Part shown: positions 48,236 to 57,406 of the stretch, one piece after another | Numbering within the stretch: the stretch's first letter is position 1 | How the letters are laid out: each line of letters begins with the position of its first letter | Source of the DNA: Qipengyuania sp. ABI-127-1 | GTDB lineage: Bacteria; Pseudomonadota; Alphaproteobacteria; Sphingomonadales; Sphingomonadaceae | DNA: 64,000 nt | Reading direction: 5' to 3' | NCBI GenBank assembly: GCA_022953095.1 | Contig: JALJCR010000003.1 | Span: 248,001-312,000, forward strand | Notes under the pieces: model-generated | Told to the model about the DNA's origin: nothing | What the model saw: the letters and a program-made list of their open reading frames with translations, nothing else | Database searches by the model: none | Translations under genes and position numbers: made by a program

Positions 48236-49430
48236 GAAGGGGGTCTTTGCCAATGATGCGGCCGACCCGAGGCGTACCGGCAAGTACGGTCATCCCGATC
48301 ACAGCAGATACCAGCGATCCGGACAATACGCCCATCTTCACGGCATCGACCTGAGCCGGATCGACGAAAGCGAGGCCGCCGATGAACAGGCTCATAGTGA
48401 AGCCGATACCGGCCAGACACGACAGGCCATAGACATGCCTCCAGGTCACTTCCGGCGGCAGTGTCGCCATTCCGGTCTTGGCCGCGATCCAGCAGGCCCC
48501 GAAGATGCCGATCTGCTTGCCCACCACAAGGCCTGCCGCAATGCCGAGCGAGAGCGGCGCGAGGAGCGCTTCGAGCCCGGCCCCGCCAAAGGATACGCCT
48601 GCATTGGCAAATGCGAAAATTGGCAGCACCAGGAATGCGACCCAGGGGTGAAGCGTGTGTTCGAGCCGCTCGAGCGGGCGTTCTTCGCCGGTCGCGATGG
48701 GGACGAACATGGCCGTCACAACGCCCGCCAGCGTCGCATGGACGCCCGACTTGAGAACGCAGATCCACAGGAAGGCGCCGAGCAGGAAATAGGGGATGGT
48801 TCGCGCAACGCCGAAGCGGTTGAGCAGCAGCATTCCGGCCGCCGGAAGGAGCGCGAGCGCCAGTGCGGAAAGGTTCATGTTCTCTGTGTAGAACAGGGCA
48901 ATAATCGCGATCGCACCAATATCGTCGATGATCGCGATGGCGAGCAGCAATGCTTTGAGCGCTACCGGCACACGGCTGCCGAGGAGCGCGAGCAGGCCCA
49001 GCGCGAAGGCGATATCTGTCGCGGCCGGGATGGCCCACCCACGGATGTTCTCGGGCGATCCGGCATTGATGGCGACGAAAACCAGAGCCGGGACCGCCAT
49101 CCCCCCGATCGCGGCATAGACGGGCAAGGAAGCCTGCTTCCAATTGCGTAGCTGCCCGGTGATGATCTCGCGCTTCACTTCGAGCCCGATCAGGAAGAAG
49201 AACAGCGCCATCAGGCCGTCATTGATCCACAGCACCAAAGGCTTGTCGATCGTGACCAGATCACCGGCGGTGAAGTTCACCGGAGTGGCGAGAAAGCCTT
49301 GATACTGGGAGAGGAGAGGCGAATTGGCGATGGCCAGCGCGATTGCGGCGGCCACGATCAGCATGATGCCGCCGGCACTTTCGCTGGAGATGAAGGCGCG
49401 GAGGCGCTCGGTGGAGGTTGGCTGGGTCAT
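48228..49430 (-). CDS. nhaA: Na+/H+ antiporter NhaA
   Basis: 400 residues, twelve membrane helices. The key motif ATDIAFALGLLALLGSRVPVALKALLLAIAIIDDIGAI carries the two aspartates (IDD) equivalent to E. coli D163/D164. It exports sodium in exchange for protons. Normal length. It forms a two-gene operon with the overlapping TerC gene. Confidence 0.96.
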   Translation of the reverse strand: MTQPTSTERLRAFISSESAGGIMLIVAAAIALAIANSPLLSQYQGFLATPVNFTAGDLVTIDKPLVLWINDGLMALFFFLIGLEVKREIITGQLRNWKQASLPVYAAIGGMAVPALVFVAINAGSPENIRGWAIPAATDIAFALGLLALLGSRVPVALKALLLAIAIIDDIGAIAIIALFYTENMNLSALALALLPAAGMLLLNRFGVARTIPYFLLGAFLWICVLKSGVHATLAGVVTAMFVPIATGEERPLERLEHTLHPWVAFLVLPIFAFANAGVSFGGAGLEALLAPLSLGIAAGLVVGKQIGIFGACWIAAKTGMATLPPEVTWRHVYGLSCLAGIGFTMSLFIGGLAFVDPAQVDAVKMGVLSGSLVSAVIGMTVLAGTPRVGRIIGKDPLHA

Positions 49431-49494
49431 GAAATGATGGGGCGACGACCGGGGGGGAGGATGGGGATGGGGGTTCCGGCCGCCGCCCTCTGGG

Positions 49495-49704
49495 TCAGCC
49501 TGCGAGGCTGCGCCCGTAGTAATGCCGCTGGAGGGCGATGATCTTGTCCTTGAGGCGCAGACGCAGTCGCTTCAGCGCCTTCAGCTCGTCGCGTGCGATC
49601 GCCGATTTCGTAGTGTCGATCAGGCGGTTTAGCTGGCGATGCTCACGCATGAGCTTGCGCAGGTAGGGTATCATGATCGTCTCATCGGGTGACTTGCGAG
49701 TCAT
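49495..49704 (-). CDS. DUF465 / YdcH-like small protein
   Basis: 69 residues: two helices with the DUF465 pattern PYLRKLMREHRQLNRLIDTTKSAIARDELKALKRLRLRLKDKIIALQR. The second ATG (49704) is chosen because GGAG lies just before it; the first, 12 bases upstream, has none. Function unknown. Confidence 0.8.
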   Translation of the reverse strand: MTRKSPDETIMIPYLRKLMREHRQLNRLIDTTKSAIARDELKALKRLRLRLKDKIIALQRHYYGRSLAG

Positions 49705-49804
49705 CTTGCTCTCCATTGTCTTGGACAGAGATATGCGCGATAGCGATGCGATAATCTAATTCAAATCCTGTTCCCTGCTCAATAAGATATGCTAATGGAG
49801 GCGC

Positions 49805-50719
49805 GTGCCTACGCTCAGACAGTTCGAGATCTTCGTCAAATTGGCCGAAACAGGTAATATGGGCGAAGCTGCCGGGGGGCTTGGCCTCACCCAGCCTGCC
49901 TTGAGCCAGCAATTGCGTGCGCTTGAGGACAGGCTGGGCCTGCGTCTGTTCGAACGGGTCCCCAAAGGCATGCAGTTGACACCTGCCGGCCGCGATCTTG
50001 TCGCCGGGGCGCGTAGCGTGATCGCCGCCGCCCGCGATTTCCGCGATGCTGCGGATCATGTCGCCGCAAAGCCCGCCGGTTCGATCCGCTTCGGCGTCAG
50101 TCCGACGATCGGACCTTATCTCTTGCCCGCTGTCATCAAGATCCTCCACGAACGCTACCCCGATCTACGCCTGTTCATGCGCGAAGGTATCCCGACCGCG
50201 CAGCATGCGGCGCTCGCGGCGGGCGAGCTCGACATGGTCCTGTCCCCCCTGCCGATCGCCGGGCGCGGGCTGCAGGTCGAACCGCTGTTTCGCGAGCCCT
50301 TGCGGATTGTCGCGCCTCCCGACGACCCGCTGCATGACAAGACCTCGCTCGTGCACGAAGACTTCCGCGGTCGGACCTTCCTCACGCTCGATCACCGGCA
50401 TCACTATCATCGCCAGCTCATGGACATCTGCGACAAATTGGGTGCCTCCGTGCTGTCGGATTACGAGGGCACGAGCCTCGATGCCTTGCAACAGATGGTC
50501 GGTTCCGGCGTCGGGCTGGCGATCCTTCCCGAACTTTACATTCGGTCGGATGCAGGGGGGCTGGATATGGTGCGAATTGCCGAACCGGACGACTGGACGG
50601 AGTATCGCAGCCTCGCCGCAGCCTGGCGCCCCAGCGCCGCCTATGCCGATCTGTATGCCGAAGTGGCGCAAATCATCGCCGACGAGGCCCGCAAGCGTGC
50701 GCGCCTTCAATTGATTTAG
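49805..50719 (+). CDS. OxyR-like LysR-family regulator lacking the peroxidatic cysteine
   Basis: 304 residues starting at GTG. N-terminal LysR helix-turn-helix: LRQFEIFVKLAETGNMGEAAGGLGLTQPALSQQLRALEDRLGLRLFER. The effector domain aligns with OxyR through TSLDALQQMVGSGVGLAILPELYI. In OxyR the redox pair sits in HC(x)8C; here the same span reads HHYHRQLMDIC, so the first, peroxidatic, Cys is His200 and only C209 remains. It is therefore unlikely to sense peroxide by the usual disulfide. Its target may be the adjacent flavoprotein genes or the DUF465 gene. Confidence 0.85.
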   Translation: MPTLRQFEIFVKLAETGNMGEAAGGLGLTQPALSQQLRALEDRLGLRLFERVPKGMQLTPAGRDLVAGARSVIAAARDFRDAADHVAAKPAGSIRFGVSPTIGPYLLPAVIKILHERYPDLRLFMREGIPTAQHAALAAGELDMVLSPLPIAGRGLQVEPLFREPLRIVAPPDDPLHDKTSLVHEDFRGRTFLTLDHRHHYHRQLMDICDKLGASVLSDYEGTSLDALQQMVGSGVGLAILPELYIRSDAGGLDMVRIAEPDDWTEYRSLAAAWRPSAAYADLYAEVAQIIADEARKRARLQLI

Positions 50720-50795
50720 GGGTGCCGCGCTGCTGGCTGCACTCTCCGGCACGATCCAATACGATTGACTTCTTTCGGGCAGCCGGACACGCCCG

Positions 50796-51923
50796 ATGTC
50801 GATGCGGAAGACCGGACCAGTTCTGCTGCTCGTCGGGGGTGGGCATGCGCATCTCGGGGTGCTGGCGGACTGGATAAAGCATGGCAGCCCGCGCGGCCGG
50901 ATCATTCTGGTCACGCCGCACCGCCATGCACGCTATTCGGGGATGATCCCCGGAACCGTTGCGGGCGAATATGCGATCGACGAGGGAACCATCGACCTTG
51001 CCGCGCTGGCCGAGCGGGCCGGAGTGGAACTGGTGCTCGACCGGTGCACGGCGATCGATCCTTCGCACTGCTCGGTCGAAACGGAAAAAGGCGGTCGCAT
51101 CGAATTCGACTATTGTTCGATCGATATCGGCAGCGTTGCGCAGGCGCGAGGGGTGCTGGGAGAAGACCTGCGCCTTCTCGACGTCCGACCGATTGCAAGC
51201 TTCATCTCGCGCCTTTCCGAAAAATGCGAAGGGGCGGGTTCGGAACCCAACCATATTGCAGTGATCGGGGGCGGTGCCGGAGGCGTGGAGCTGGCTTTCG
51301 CCATGCGCCGCCGCTTCGAGGATCGTGGCACGCGCGTGACGCTGATCGCGGGCAGCGCAGGTTTGCTCGACGGCTTTTCCCGCCGCGCCAGGACACTGGC
51401 CAGGCGCGCGCTGCGGCGTCATGACATTGCCTTTATTGAACAGGACGCACGCCTGGAGGCGGGCCGCCTGTTCGCCGGGACGCGATTGCTCGAGCCGGTC
51501 GACCTTCTCATTGCATCGCTTGGCGGGGCTGCTCCGACATGGCCCGGCAGGGGCGGGCTCGCCGTAAGCCGTGGCGGCCTCATCGTGGTCGATCGCCATC
51601 AGCGATCTGTGTCCCACCCGCACATTCTGGCAGCGGGCGACATCGCCATGCGACAGGACAAAGCAGTACCCCGCTCGGGTGTTCATGCGGTGCATAGCGG
51701 CCCCGTGCTTGCCGCCAATTTGCGTCGATTGCTGGGCGGCGACGGTGCGCTGCGCAGCTACAGGCCCCGGCCTGCCAGTCTCTACCTTGTCTCCACCGCA
51801 GACGGAAAAGCGATAGCCAGCTACGGCCTATTCGCCGCCCATGGCCGCTGGGCGGGATGGCTCAAGCGCTGGATAGACACGCGCTGGATAGCATCTTTCG
51901 CCAAGCTGAGCGGGGGAGTGTAA
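50796..51923 (+). CDS. FAD-dependent pyridine nucleotide-disulphide oxidoreductase-like protein
   Basis: 375 residues. FAD-binding GGGHAHLGVLADW near the N-terminus, second dinucleotide fold HIAVIGGGAGGVELAFAMRRRF, and a late AAGDIAM motif. The architecture is that of the NDH-2/SelD-N-terminal-like oxidoreductases, without the redox-active CxxxxC of disulphide reductases. No membrane anchor is obvious, although the C-terminal region is hydrophobic-aromatic. It precedes the SNARE-flavoprotein fusion gene by 45 bases and may be co-transcribed. Substrate unknown; quinone or selenium-related roles are possible but unproven. Confidence 0.75.
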   Translation: MSMRKTGPVLLLVGGGHAHLGVLADWIKHGSPRGRIILVTPHRHARYSGMIPGTVAGEYAIDEGTIDLAALAERAGVELVLDRCTAIDPSHCSVETEKGGRIEFDYCSIDIGSVAQARGVLGEDLRLLDVRPIASFISRLSEKCEGAGSEPNHIAVIGGGAGGVELAFAMRRRFEDRGTRVTLIAGSAGLLDGFSRRARTLARRALRRHDIAFIEQDARLEAGRLFAGTRLLEPVDLLIASLGGAAPTWPGRGGLAVSRGGLIVVDRHQRSVSHPHILAAGDIAMRQDKAVPRSGVHAVHSGPVLAANLRRLLGGDGALRSYRPRPASLYLVSTADGKAIASYGLFAAHGRWAGWLKRWIDTRWIASFAKLSGGV

Positions 51924-51968
51924 CCGGCAGGCAGTGGCGCACGAACAGGCGATCGACGGAAGGAATCC

Positions 51969-54107
51969 ATGAAGAAAATCCTCATCATCCTGGCTCTTGC
52001 GGCGCTGATCGTGGCCTATTTCGCGTTCGGTCTCGGCGACTATCTGACAGTCGAGGGCATCAAGCAGATCGCGGATGACGTCGGCGGTTACTACGCGCGC
52101 AATCCGGCGCAGGTGATCGCCTTGTTCTTCCTAGTCTATGTCGCGGTGACGGCGGCCTCGCTTCCGGGCGCGGCCGTGATGACGCTGGCGGCAGGCGCGC
52201 TGTTCGGCGTGTTCGTCGGCACGGTAGTGGTGTCTTTCGCCTCGACGCTGGGCGCCACGCTGGCCTTCCTCGCCTCGCGCTATGTGCTGCGCGACACTGT
52301 CGAGGCGCGCTTCGGCGAGCGGTTGAAAGCGGTCAATCAGGGGCTCGAGCGGGATGGGGCCTTCTACCTCTTCACCATTCGCATGATCCCGCTGTTCCCC
52401 TTCTTCGTGGTGAATCTGGTGATGGGGCTCACGCGGATCCGGGCGTGGACCTACGCCTGGGTCAGCCAGGTCGGCATGCTGCTCGGCACGATCGTCTATG
52501 TGAATGCGGGGACCCAGCTTGCGCGGATCGACAGCCTGGCCGGGATCGCTTCGCCTGCCGTGCTCGCCTCCTTCGCACTGCTCGGCGTCGCGCCGTGGTT
52601 CGCCAAGGCGATCATCGCCTGGATCAAGCGGCGCAAGGTCTATGCGGGCTTCGACAAGCCCAAGCGCTTTGATCGCAATCTGGTTGTGATCGGCGCCGGG
52701 TCGGCGGGGCTTGTTTCCGCGCTGATCGCGGCAACGGTGAAGGCCAGGGTCACGCTGGTCGAAGCTGACAAAATGGGTGGCGATTGCCTCAATACCGGCT
52801 GCGTGCCGTCGAAGGCGCTGATCAAGAGCGCCAAGGTGGCCGAGCAGATGCGGCATGCCGACCGTTACGGGCTGGAGGCGGTTGAGCCCGAGGTGCCCTT
52901 CGGTAAGACCATCGAGCGCGTCATGGGCGCGATCAAGACAATCGAGCCGCATGACAGCATTGAACGTTACGAAGGCCTCGGTGTCGATGTGGTAGAGGGC
53001 TTTGCGAAGATCGTCGATCCGTGGAGGGTCGAGATAACGTGCAAGGATGGCGGCGTGCAGCGCCTGACGACCCGGGCGATCGTAATTGCCGCAGGCGCCG
53101 ATCCCGTCATACCTCCGATCGAAGGCCTGGAAGGTACCGGCTTTCTGACCAGCGATACCATGTGGGATGCCTTTGCGCAGATGGATGAGCCACCTGCGCG
53201 CGTCGTCGTGCTCGGCGGCGGTCCTATCGGATGCGAACTTTCGCAGGCGCTTGCCCGGCTCGGTTCGCAGGTGACGCAGCTCGAAATGGAAGACCGCGTC
53301 TTGGGCCGGGAGGACACCGAGGTCTCGGCACTTGCGAAGGCATTCCTGGAAGCTTCGGGCGTTCGCGTACTCACCGGCCACCGTGCGGCCCGCGTCGGTA
53401 AAGGCCAGCTCGTCGCCGACCACAAGGGCGCGGAAGTGGCCATCCCCTTCGACACGCTGATCGTCGCCGTGGGCCGCGCCGCGCGGCTCAGAGGCTATGG
53501 ACTCGAGCAACTGGGGATCGATACCGAAAAGACCGTCGTCACCGATGATTTCCTCGCGACGAAGTTCCCGAACATCTACGCTGCGGGGGATGTCGCAGGG
53601 CCGTTCCAGCTCACCCATGTGGCCAGCCACCAAGCCTGGTTCGCCAGCGTCAACGCGCTGTTCGGCCAGTTCAAGCGCTTCAAGGCGGATTACCGTGTGA
53701 TCCCCGCCGTGACCTTCCTCGACCCCGAAGTGGCGCGCGTCGGCATCAACGAGAGCGAGGCGAAAGAGCAGGGGATCGATTACGAGGTCACCCGATACGA
53801 CCTCGACGATCTCGACCGGGCGATTGCCGAAAGCGAGACCAAGGGCTTCGTCAAAGTGCTCACCCCACCGGGCAAGGACACGATCCTCGGCGCGACCATC
53901 GTCGGTGCGCATGCCGGTGAGTTGCTGGCCGAATATGTGCTGGCGATGAAGCACAAGCTCGGCTTGGGCAAGATCCTCGGCACGATCCATTCCTATCCGA
54001 CCATGGCGGAAGCGAACAAATTCGCTGCGGGCGAATGGAAGAAGAAGCACAAACCGGAAGGCCTGCTCAAGCTGGTCGAGAAATATCACGCCTGGCGCCG
54101 CGGATAG
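51969..54107 (+). CDS. TVP38/TMEM64 membrane domain fused to a mercuric reductase-like flavoprotein
   Basis: 712 residues. About 1-215 are a SNARE-associated (DedA/VTT-like) membrane domain: LPGAAVMTLAAGALFGVFVGT and RMIPLFPFFVVNLVMGLT are signature sequence. Residues ~235-712 are a class I disulphide oxidoreductase: FAD fold GAGSAG (242-247), redox pair C273 and C278 in GGDCLNTGCVPSK, NAD fold VVLGGGPIGCELSQAL, and a C-terminal dimerisation domain with GTIHSYPTMAEA. It would be an inner-membrane-anchored reductase. Mercury-specific cysteines at the C-terminus are absent (it ends YHAWRRG), so mercuric reduction is unlikely. The fusion is known in several proteobacteria. Confidence 0.88.
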   Translation: MKKILIILALAALIVAYFAFGLGDYLTVEGIKQIADDVGGYYARNPAQVIALFFLVYVAVTAASLPGAAVMTLAAGALFGVFVGTVVVSFASTLGATLAFLASRYVLRDTVEARFGERLKAVNQGLERDGAFYLFTIRMIPLFPFFVVNLVMGLTRIRAWTYAWVSQVGMLLGTIVYVNAGTQLARIDSLAGIASPAVLASFALLGVAPWFAKAIIAWIKRRKVYAGFDKPKRFDRNLVVIGAGSAGLVSALIAATVKARVTLVEADKMGGDCLNTGCVPSKALIKSAKVAEQMRHADRYGLEAVEPEVPFGKTIERVMGAIKTIEPHDSIERYEGLGVDVVEGFAKIVDPWRVEITCKDGGVQRLTTRAIVIAAGADPVIPPIEGLEGTGFLTSDTMWDAFAQMDEPPARVVVLGGGPIGCELSQALARLGSQVTQLEMEDRVLGREDTEVSALAKAFLEASGVRVLTGHRAARVGKGQLVADHKGAEVAIPFDTLIVAVGRAARLRGYGLEQLGIDTEKTVVTDDFLATKFPNIYAAGDVAGPFQLTHVASHQAWFASVNALFGQFKRFKADYRVIPAVTFLDPEVARVGINESEAKEQGIDYEVTRYDLDDLDRAIAESETKGFVKVLTPPGKDTILGATIVGAHAGELLAEYVLAMKHKLGLGKILGTIHSYPTMAEANKFAAGEWKKKHKPEGLLKLVEKYHAWRRG

Positions 54108-54136
54108 CCGCGCCCAGGCCAAACGGAGACTTTGGG

Positions 54137-54568
54137 ATGCTTGCCAAGATGTCGCTTCTGGTCATGCGCATAGGCACCGGCATGCTGCTCGTCCTGTGGG
54201 GCAGCGTGCGGCTGCTGGGCGACGGCATGGGTACAAAGCTGGCGGAGAAATACTATGGCGGCGTCGGTGCGGCCAATTCCTTCCAGCTCGCCTTCGCCAG
54301 TGTCGAAGTGGTGATCGGCGCGCTCGTAGTCCTGGGGCTGTTTCGCCGCTTTTCGCTGATCGGTTCGGCGATCATTCTCGTCGGCGGAGCCTTTCCGATC
54401 TGGCGCCATTTCCTCGACCCGTTCGGGCGCTACCTCTTTGCCAATCCCGACGATGCGAACCTGCTGTTCTTCCCTTCCATCACCGTGGCTGGCGCGGCGC
54501 TTGCGCTGATCGCCTTTCGCGAACATGACACGCTGGCGCTGGACAGCCTGTTGCAGCGCAAGGACTGA
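54137..54568 (+). CDS. DoxX-like membrane protein
   Basis: 143 residues, four membrane helices. Sequence LLVMRIGTGMLLVLWGSVRLLGDGMG followed by FASVEVVIGALVVLGLFRRFSLIGSAIILV resembles the DoxX/SURF4-like family. The next gene starts 17 bases on, so a small operon with the reductase and transporter genes is likely. Function unknown. Confidence 0.7.
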   Translation: MLAKMSLLVMRIGTGMLLVLWGSVRLLGDGMGTKLAEKYYGGVGAANSFQLAFASVEVVIGALVVLGLFRRFSLIGSAIILVGGAFPIWRHFLDPFGRYLFANPDDANLLFFPSITVAGAALALIAFREHDTLALDSLLQRKD

Positions 54569-54584
54569 TCGGCGAGGGGCGCAC

Positions 54585-55862
54585 TTGGAGATATTCGACC
54601 AGTTTCGCGGGCTTGCCGGCATTGCCTTGCTGGTATTGCTCGCGTGGGGATTGTCGGAGAACCGTTCCGGGCGTCCGTCCTTGGGCTGGATCGCGGGTGC
54701 GCTTGCGCTGCAGGCTTTCCTAGCGCTCCTGATCGTGCGGGTGCCGATCGTCTGGGATGCCGTGACCTTGGCGAACGATGCGGTCGCGGCAATCGAACGC
54801 GCCACGCTCGACGGCTCGTCCTACATGTTCGGCTATCTCGGCGGCGCGCCGCTGCCATTCGAGCTGAAAGAAGGCACCGAGGCGCCGGTCGTCATCGCTT
54901 TCCAGATCCTGCCGCTGGTGATCGTCTTCTCCGCGCTTGCGGCGCTGCTGTGGCACTGGGGTGTGCTGCGCTGGCTGGTGAACGGCCTGTCCTACCTGCT
55001 GCGCCGCACGCTTGAGGTCAGCGGTGTGGTCGGTCTGTCGGGCGGGGCGAACATGTTTCTCGGCGTGGTCGAAAGCCCGCTGGTGGTGCGTGCCTATTTC
55101 GCCAAGATGAGCCGCGCAGACCTGTTCCAGGTCATGGTGCTGGCGATGGCGACGATCAGCGGCGCGATCCTGATCCTGTACGCGACGACGCTGTCGCGGA
55201 CCGTGCCCGATGCGGTGGGACATATGATCTCCGCTTCGCTCATCTCTCTCCCCGCCGCGCTGCTGGTCGCGAAGCTGATGGTGCCGGGGGAAGGGGACAA
55301 TGCCGACAGCGAAGAACCGACCCGCAACGAGGCCGGGCTGAAATACGAATCGAGCATCGATGCGATCATCAAGGGTACGATGGACGGCATGCAGCTATTC
55401 CTCGCCGTGATCGCTGTGATTATCGTGGTCTTCGCACTGGTTTCGCTGACCGATCAGGTGCTTTCACTGTTGCCGCTGATCGATGGCGATCCGCTGACGT
55501 TGAAACGCCTGTTCGGCTGGGCTTTCGCGCCGCTGATGTGGCTGATCGGCGTGCCCTGGGGCGAAGCGCAGGCGGCGGGCAGCCTGATGGGAACCAAAGC
55601 GATCCTCAACGAATATGTCGCCTATCTCGAGCTTGCGGCGCTGCCCGATGGCACTTTCGCGCCGCGCAGTTTGCTGATCGTGACCTATGCGCTGTGCGGC
55701 GTGGCCAATCTCGCCAGTATCGGCCTGCTCGTTTCGACCATCGGGACGCTGTGCCCCGAACGGCGCGGGGAAGTCGCCGGGCTTGGCATACGCAGTTGGA
55801 TCGCGGGCAATATGGCCACGGCGATGACCGGTGCGTGGATCGGCCTGATAAGCTGGGGCTGA
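54585..55862 (+). CDS. concentrative nucleoside transporter, NupC family
   Basis: 425 residues starting at TTG with GAGGGG about 6 bases upstream. Conserved CNT core: VSGVVGLSGGANMFLGVVESPLVVRAYFAKMSRADLFQVMVLAMATISGAI and a late LMGTKAILNEYVAYL. About ten membrane helices plus re-entrant loops. It imports nucleosides by sodium or proton symport. The N-terminus is slightly longer than E. coli NupC. Confidence 0.9.
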   Translation: MEIFDQFRGLAGIALLVLLAWGLSENRSGRPSLGWIAGALALQAFLALLIVRVPIVWDAVTLANDAVAAIERATLDGSSYMFGYLGGAPLPFELKEGTEAPVVIAFQILPLVIVFSALAALLWHWGVLRWLVNGLSYLLRRTLEVSGVVGLSGGANMFLGVVESPLVVRAYFAKMSRADLFQVMVLAMATISGAILILYATTLSRTVPDAVGHMISASLISLPAALLVAKLMVPGEGDNADSEEPTRNEAGLKYESSIDAIIKGTMDGMQLFLAVIAVIIVVFALVSLTDQVLSLLPLIDGDPLTLKRLFGWAFAPLMWLIGVPWGEAQAAGSLMGTKAILNEYVAYLELAALPDGTFAPRSLLIVTYALCGVANLASIGLLVSTIGTLCPERRGEVAGLGIRSWIAGNMATAMTGAWIGLISWG

Positions 55863-55869
55863 TACGACC

Positions 55870-56475
55870 ATGTTCGACGCCAAGCTCCGCCCGCTGATCG
55901 ACCCGCCGCTCAACCGGGTCGGCCTTGCGCTGGCGAAAGCGGGTGTGTCGGCCAATCTGCTGACCTTCACCGGCCTCGCGCTGGGATTGTGCGGTGCACT
56001 CGCCATCGCTTTCGGACAGCATGGCCTCGGGCTGCTGCTGATTATTGCCAACCGCCTGCTCGACGGGCTCGACGGGGCAGTCGCCCGCGCCAATGGGCCG
56101 ACATCGCTGGGCGGCTATTTCGATATCGTCGCGGATTTCGCCTTCTACGTTTCGATCCCGCTCGCTTTCGGCATTTTCGATCCGGCGAATACCCAGGCCG
56201 CGCTGGTATTGGTCGCGAGCTTCGTGCTCACCGGAGTCAGCTTCCTTGCGTACGCCGTGATCGCCGCAGAACGCGGCGAGGAAACCGCAGCGCATGGCAG
56301 GAAGAGCTTCTTCTATTCGACCGGGCTGGCGGAGGGGGGCGAGACGATCGCCGTCTTCCTTGCCTTCACCCTGTTTCCCGGCTGGTTCGTGCCGATCGCC
56401 TATGGCTATGCCGCGCTGTGCGTGCTGACCGTATTCCAGCGCAGCGCACTGGCCGTTATCCAGTTCAGGAATTGA
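55870..56475 (+). CDS. CDP-alcohol phosphatidyltransferase
   Basis: 201 residues, about six membrane helices. The diagnostic motif D(x)2DG(x)2AR(x)8G(x)3D(x)3D is present in LLDGLDGAVARANGPTSLGGYFDIVADF. It makes a phospholipid head-group bond from a CDP-alcohol. Which alcohol is unclear; the protein is shorter than PgsA relatives by sequence feel only. It starts 7 bases after the transporter gene, and its 3' end overlaps the convergent DUF1499 gene by 11 bases. Confidence 0.88.
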   Translation: MFDAKLRPLIDPPLNRVGLALAKAGVSANLLTFTGLALGLCGALAIAFGQHGLGLLLIIANRLLDGLDGAVARANGPTSLGGYFDIVADFAFYVSIPLAFGIFDPANTQAALVLVASFVLTGVSFLAYAVIAAERGEETAAHGRKSFFYSTGLAEGGETIAVFLAFTLFPGWFVPIAYGYAALCVLTVFQRSALAVIQFRN

Positions 56476-57262
56476 GCCGCGCGGCAACGGCCGCGCGCAA
56501 TTCCGCAATCCGCGCCGCATTTGCGCCGAGATCGCTGACGCCGACGCGTGAGACCGAGCGGAAATCGATCCGCCCATCGGCAATGCGGGCCACGACATCG
56601 TCCTTGAAGCCGAACCAGAAGGTTTCGGCAACGCCTTCAACGCGGCTGTTCGCTATATCCGAAGTGACGTCGTCGAAGCCCATTTCCATCATCGCCGCAG
56701 CCACGGCGACCATGGCCTCGTCTTCGCTCGCCGAACCGATCGGCAGGGGCGCGAGGTCGGGATAAGCCTCGACGATCACCTGTGCATGCGACTGATCCGC
56801 GAGCGGCGCTTCGCTGTTCACCCACATCTCCAATTCGCCCAACGGTGTGCGATAATCGTTTATCGGATTGGCATCGCTGTTCGCCCGCGCATCCAGCGTT
56901 ACTTGCGAAAAGGCCGGCGGGTTATCGACATCGGTCGCGATGTCGTGAATCGGTGGGATATCGGCGGCCTGCCCACGGACGTAGGCCAGCGTGCCGAAGA
57001 TACCCAGCGGGACCAGCAGCGCGAGCAGGGACATCAGCCAGCCGGTCCGCGGTTGGCGGATCAGCACGACGATCAGCGAAACCAGCGCGATCAGGGCGAC
57101 AATGCCGAGCAATACCGGTCCCGCCTGTATCGTCAGGGTGATCAGGCCCGTGCGCCAGCCCCACAGGCCGAATTTCGTGCCCAGCGCCGCGACGGCAAAA
57201 TAAACCGGAAGCAAAAGCGCGAGAACAAGGGCGAGACGGCTATGCCAAGGCGAGTGTGTCAT
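56465..57262 (-). CDS. DUF1499 membrane protein
   Basis: 265 residues from the ATG at 57262. Three hydrophobic segments (about 8-28, 40-66, 78-97), then a soluble DUF1499 domain: PPIHDIATDVDNPPAFSQVTLDARA and GFDDVTSDIANSRVEGVAETFWFGFKDDVVARI. A periplasmic location of the domain is likely. Function unknown. Confidence 0.85.
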   Translation of the reverse strand: MTHSPWHSRLALVLALLLPVYFAVAALGTKFGLWGWRTGLITLTIQAGPVLLGIVALIALVSLIVVLIRQPRTGWLMSLLALLVPLGIFGTLAYVRGQAADIPPIHDIATDVDNPPAFSQVTLDARANSDANPINDYRTPLGELEMWVNSEAPLADQSHAQVIVEAYPDLAPLPIGSASEDEAMVAVAAAMMEMGFDDVTSDIANSRVEGVAETFWFGFKDDVVARIADGRIDFRSVSRVGVSDLGANAARIAELRAAVAARLNS

Positions 57263-57406
57263 GCCGACCTTGTAGCGCGCGGCAGGTGGGCTGCAAACCG
57301 GCGCGCACGCGCTTGCTTTCAGGCGAAGGCCGCCGCCTGCGCTCCAGCCTGGCCTCCGGTCCTGCTTTTTCGGCAAGCGACCGCGCCGAGCATGGCGGAT
57401 CAATGG

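Noticed and set aside
52131..54122. 663-codon open frame opposite the membrane-reductase fusion gene
   Set aside because: The plus strand holds intact FAD, NAD and CxxxxC motifs; the antisense frame is a shadow.
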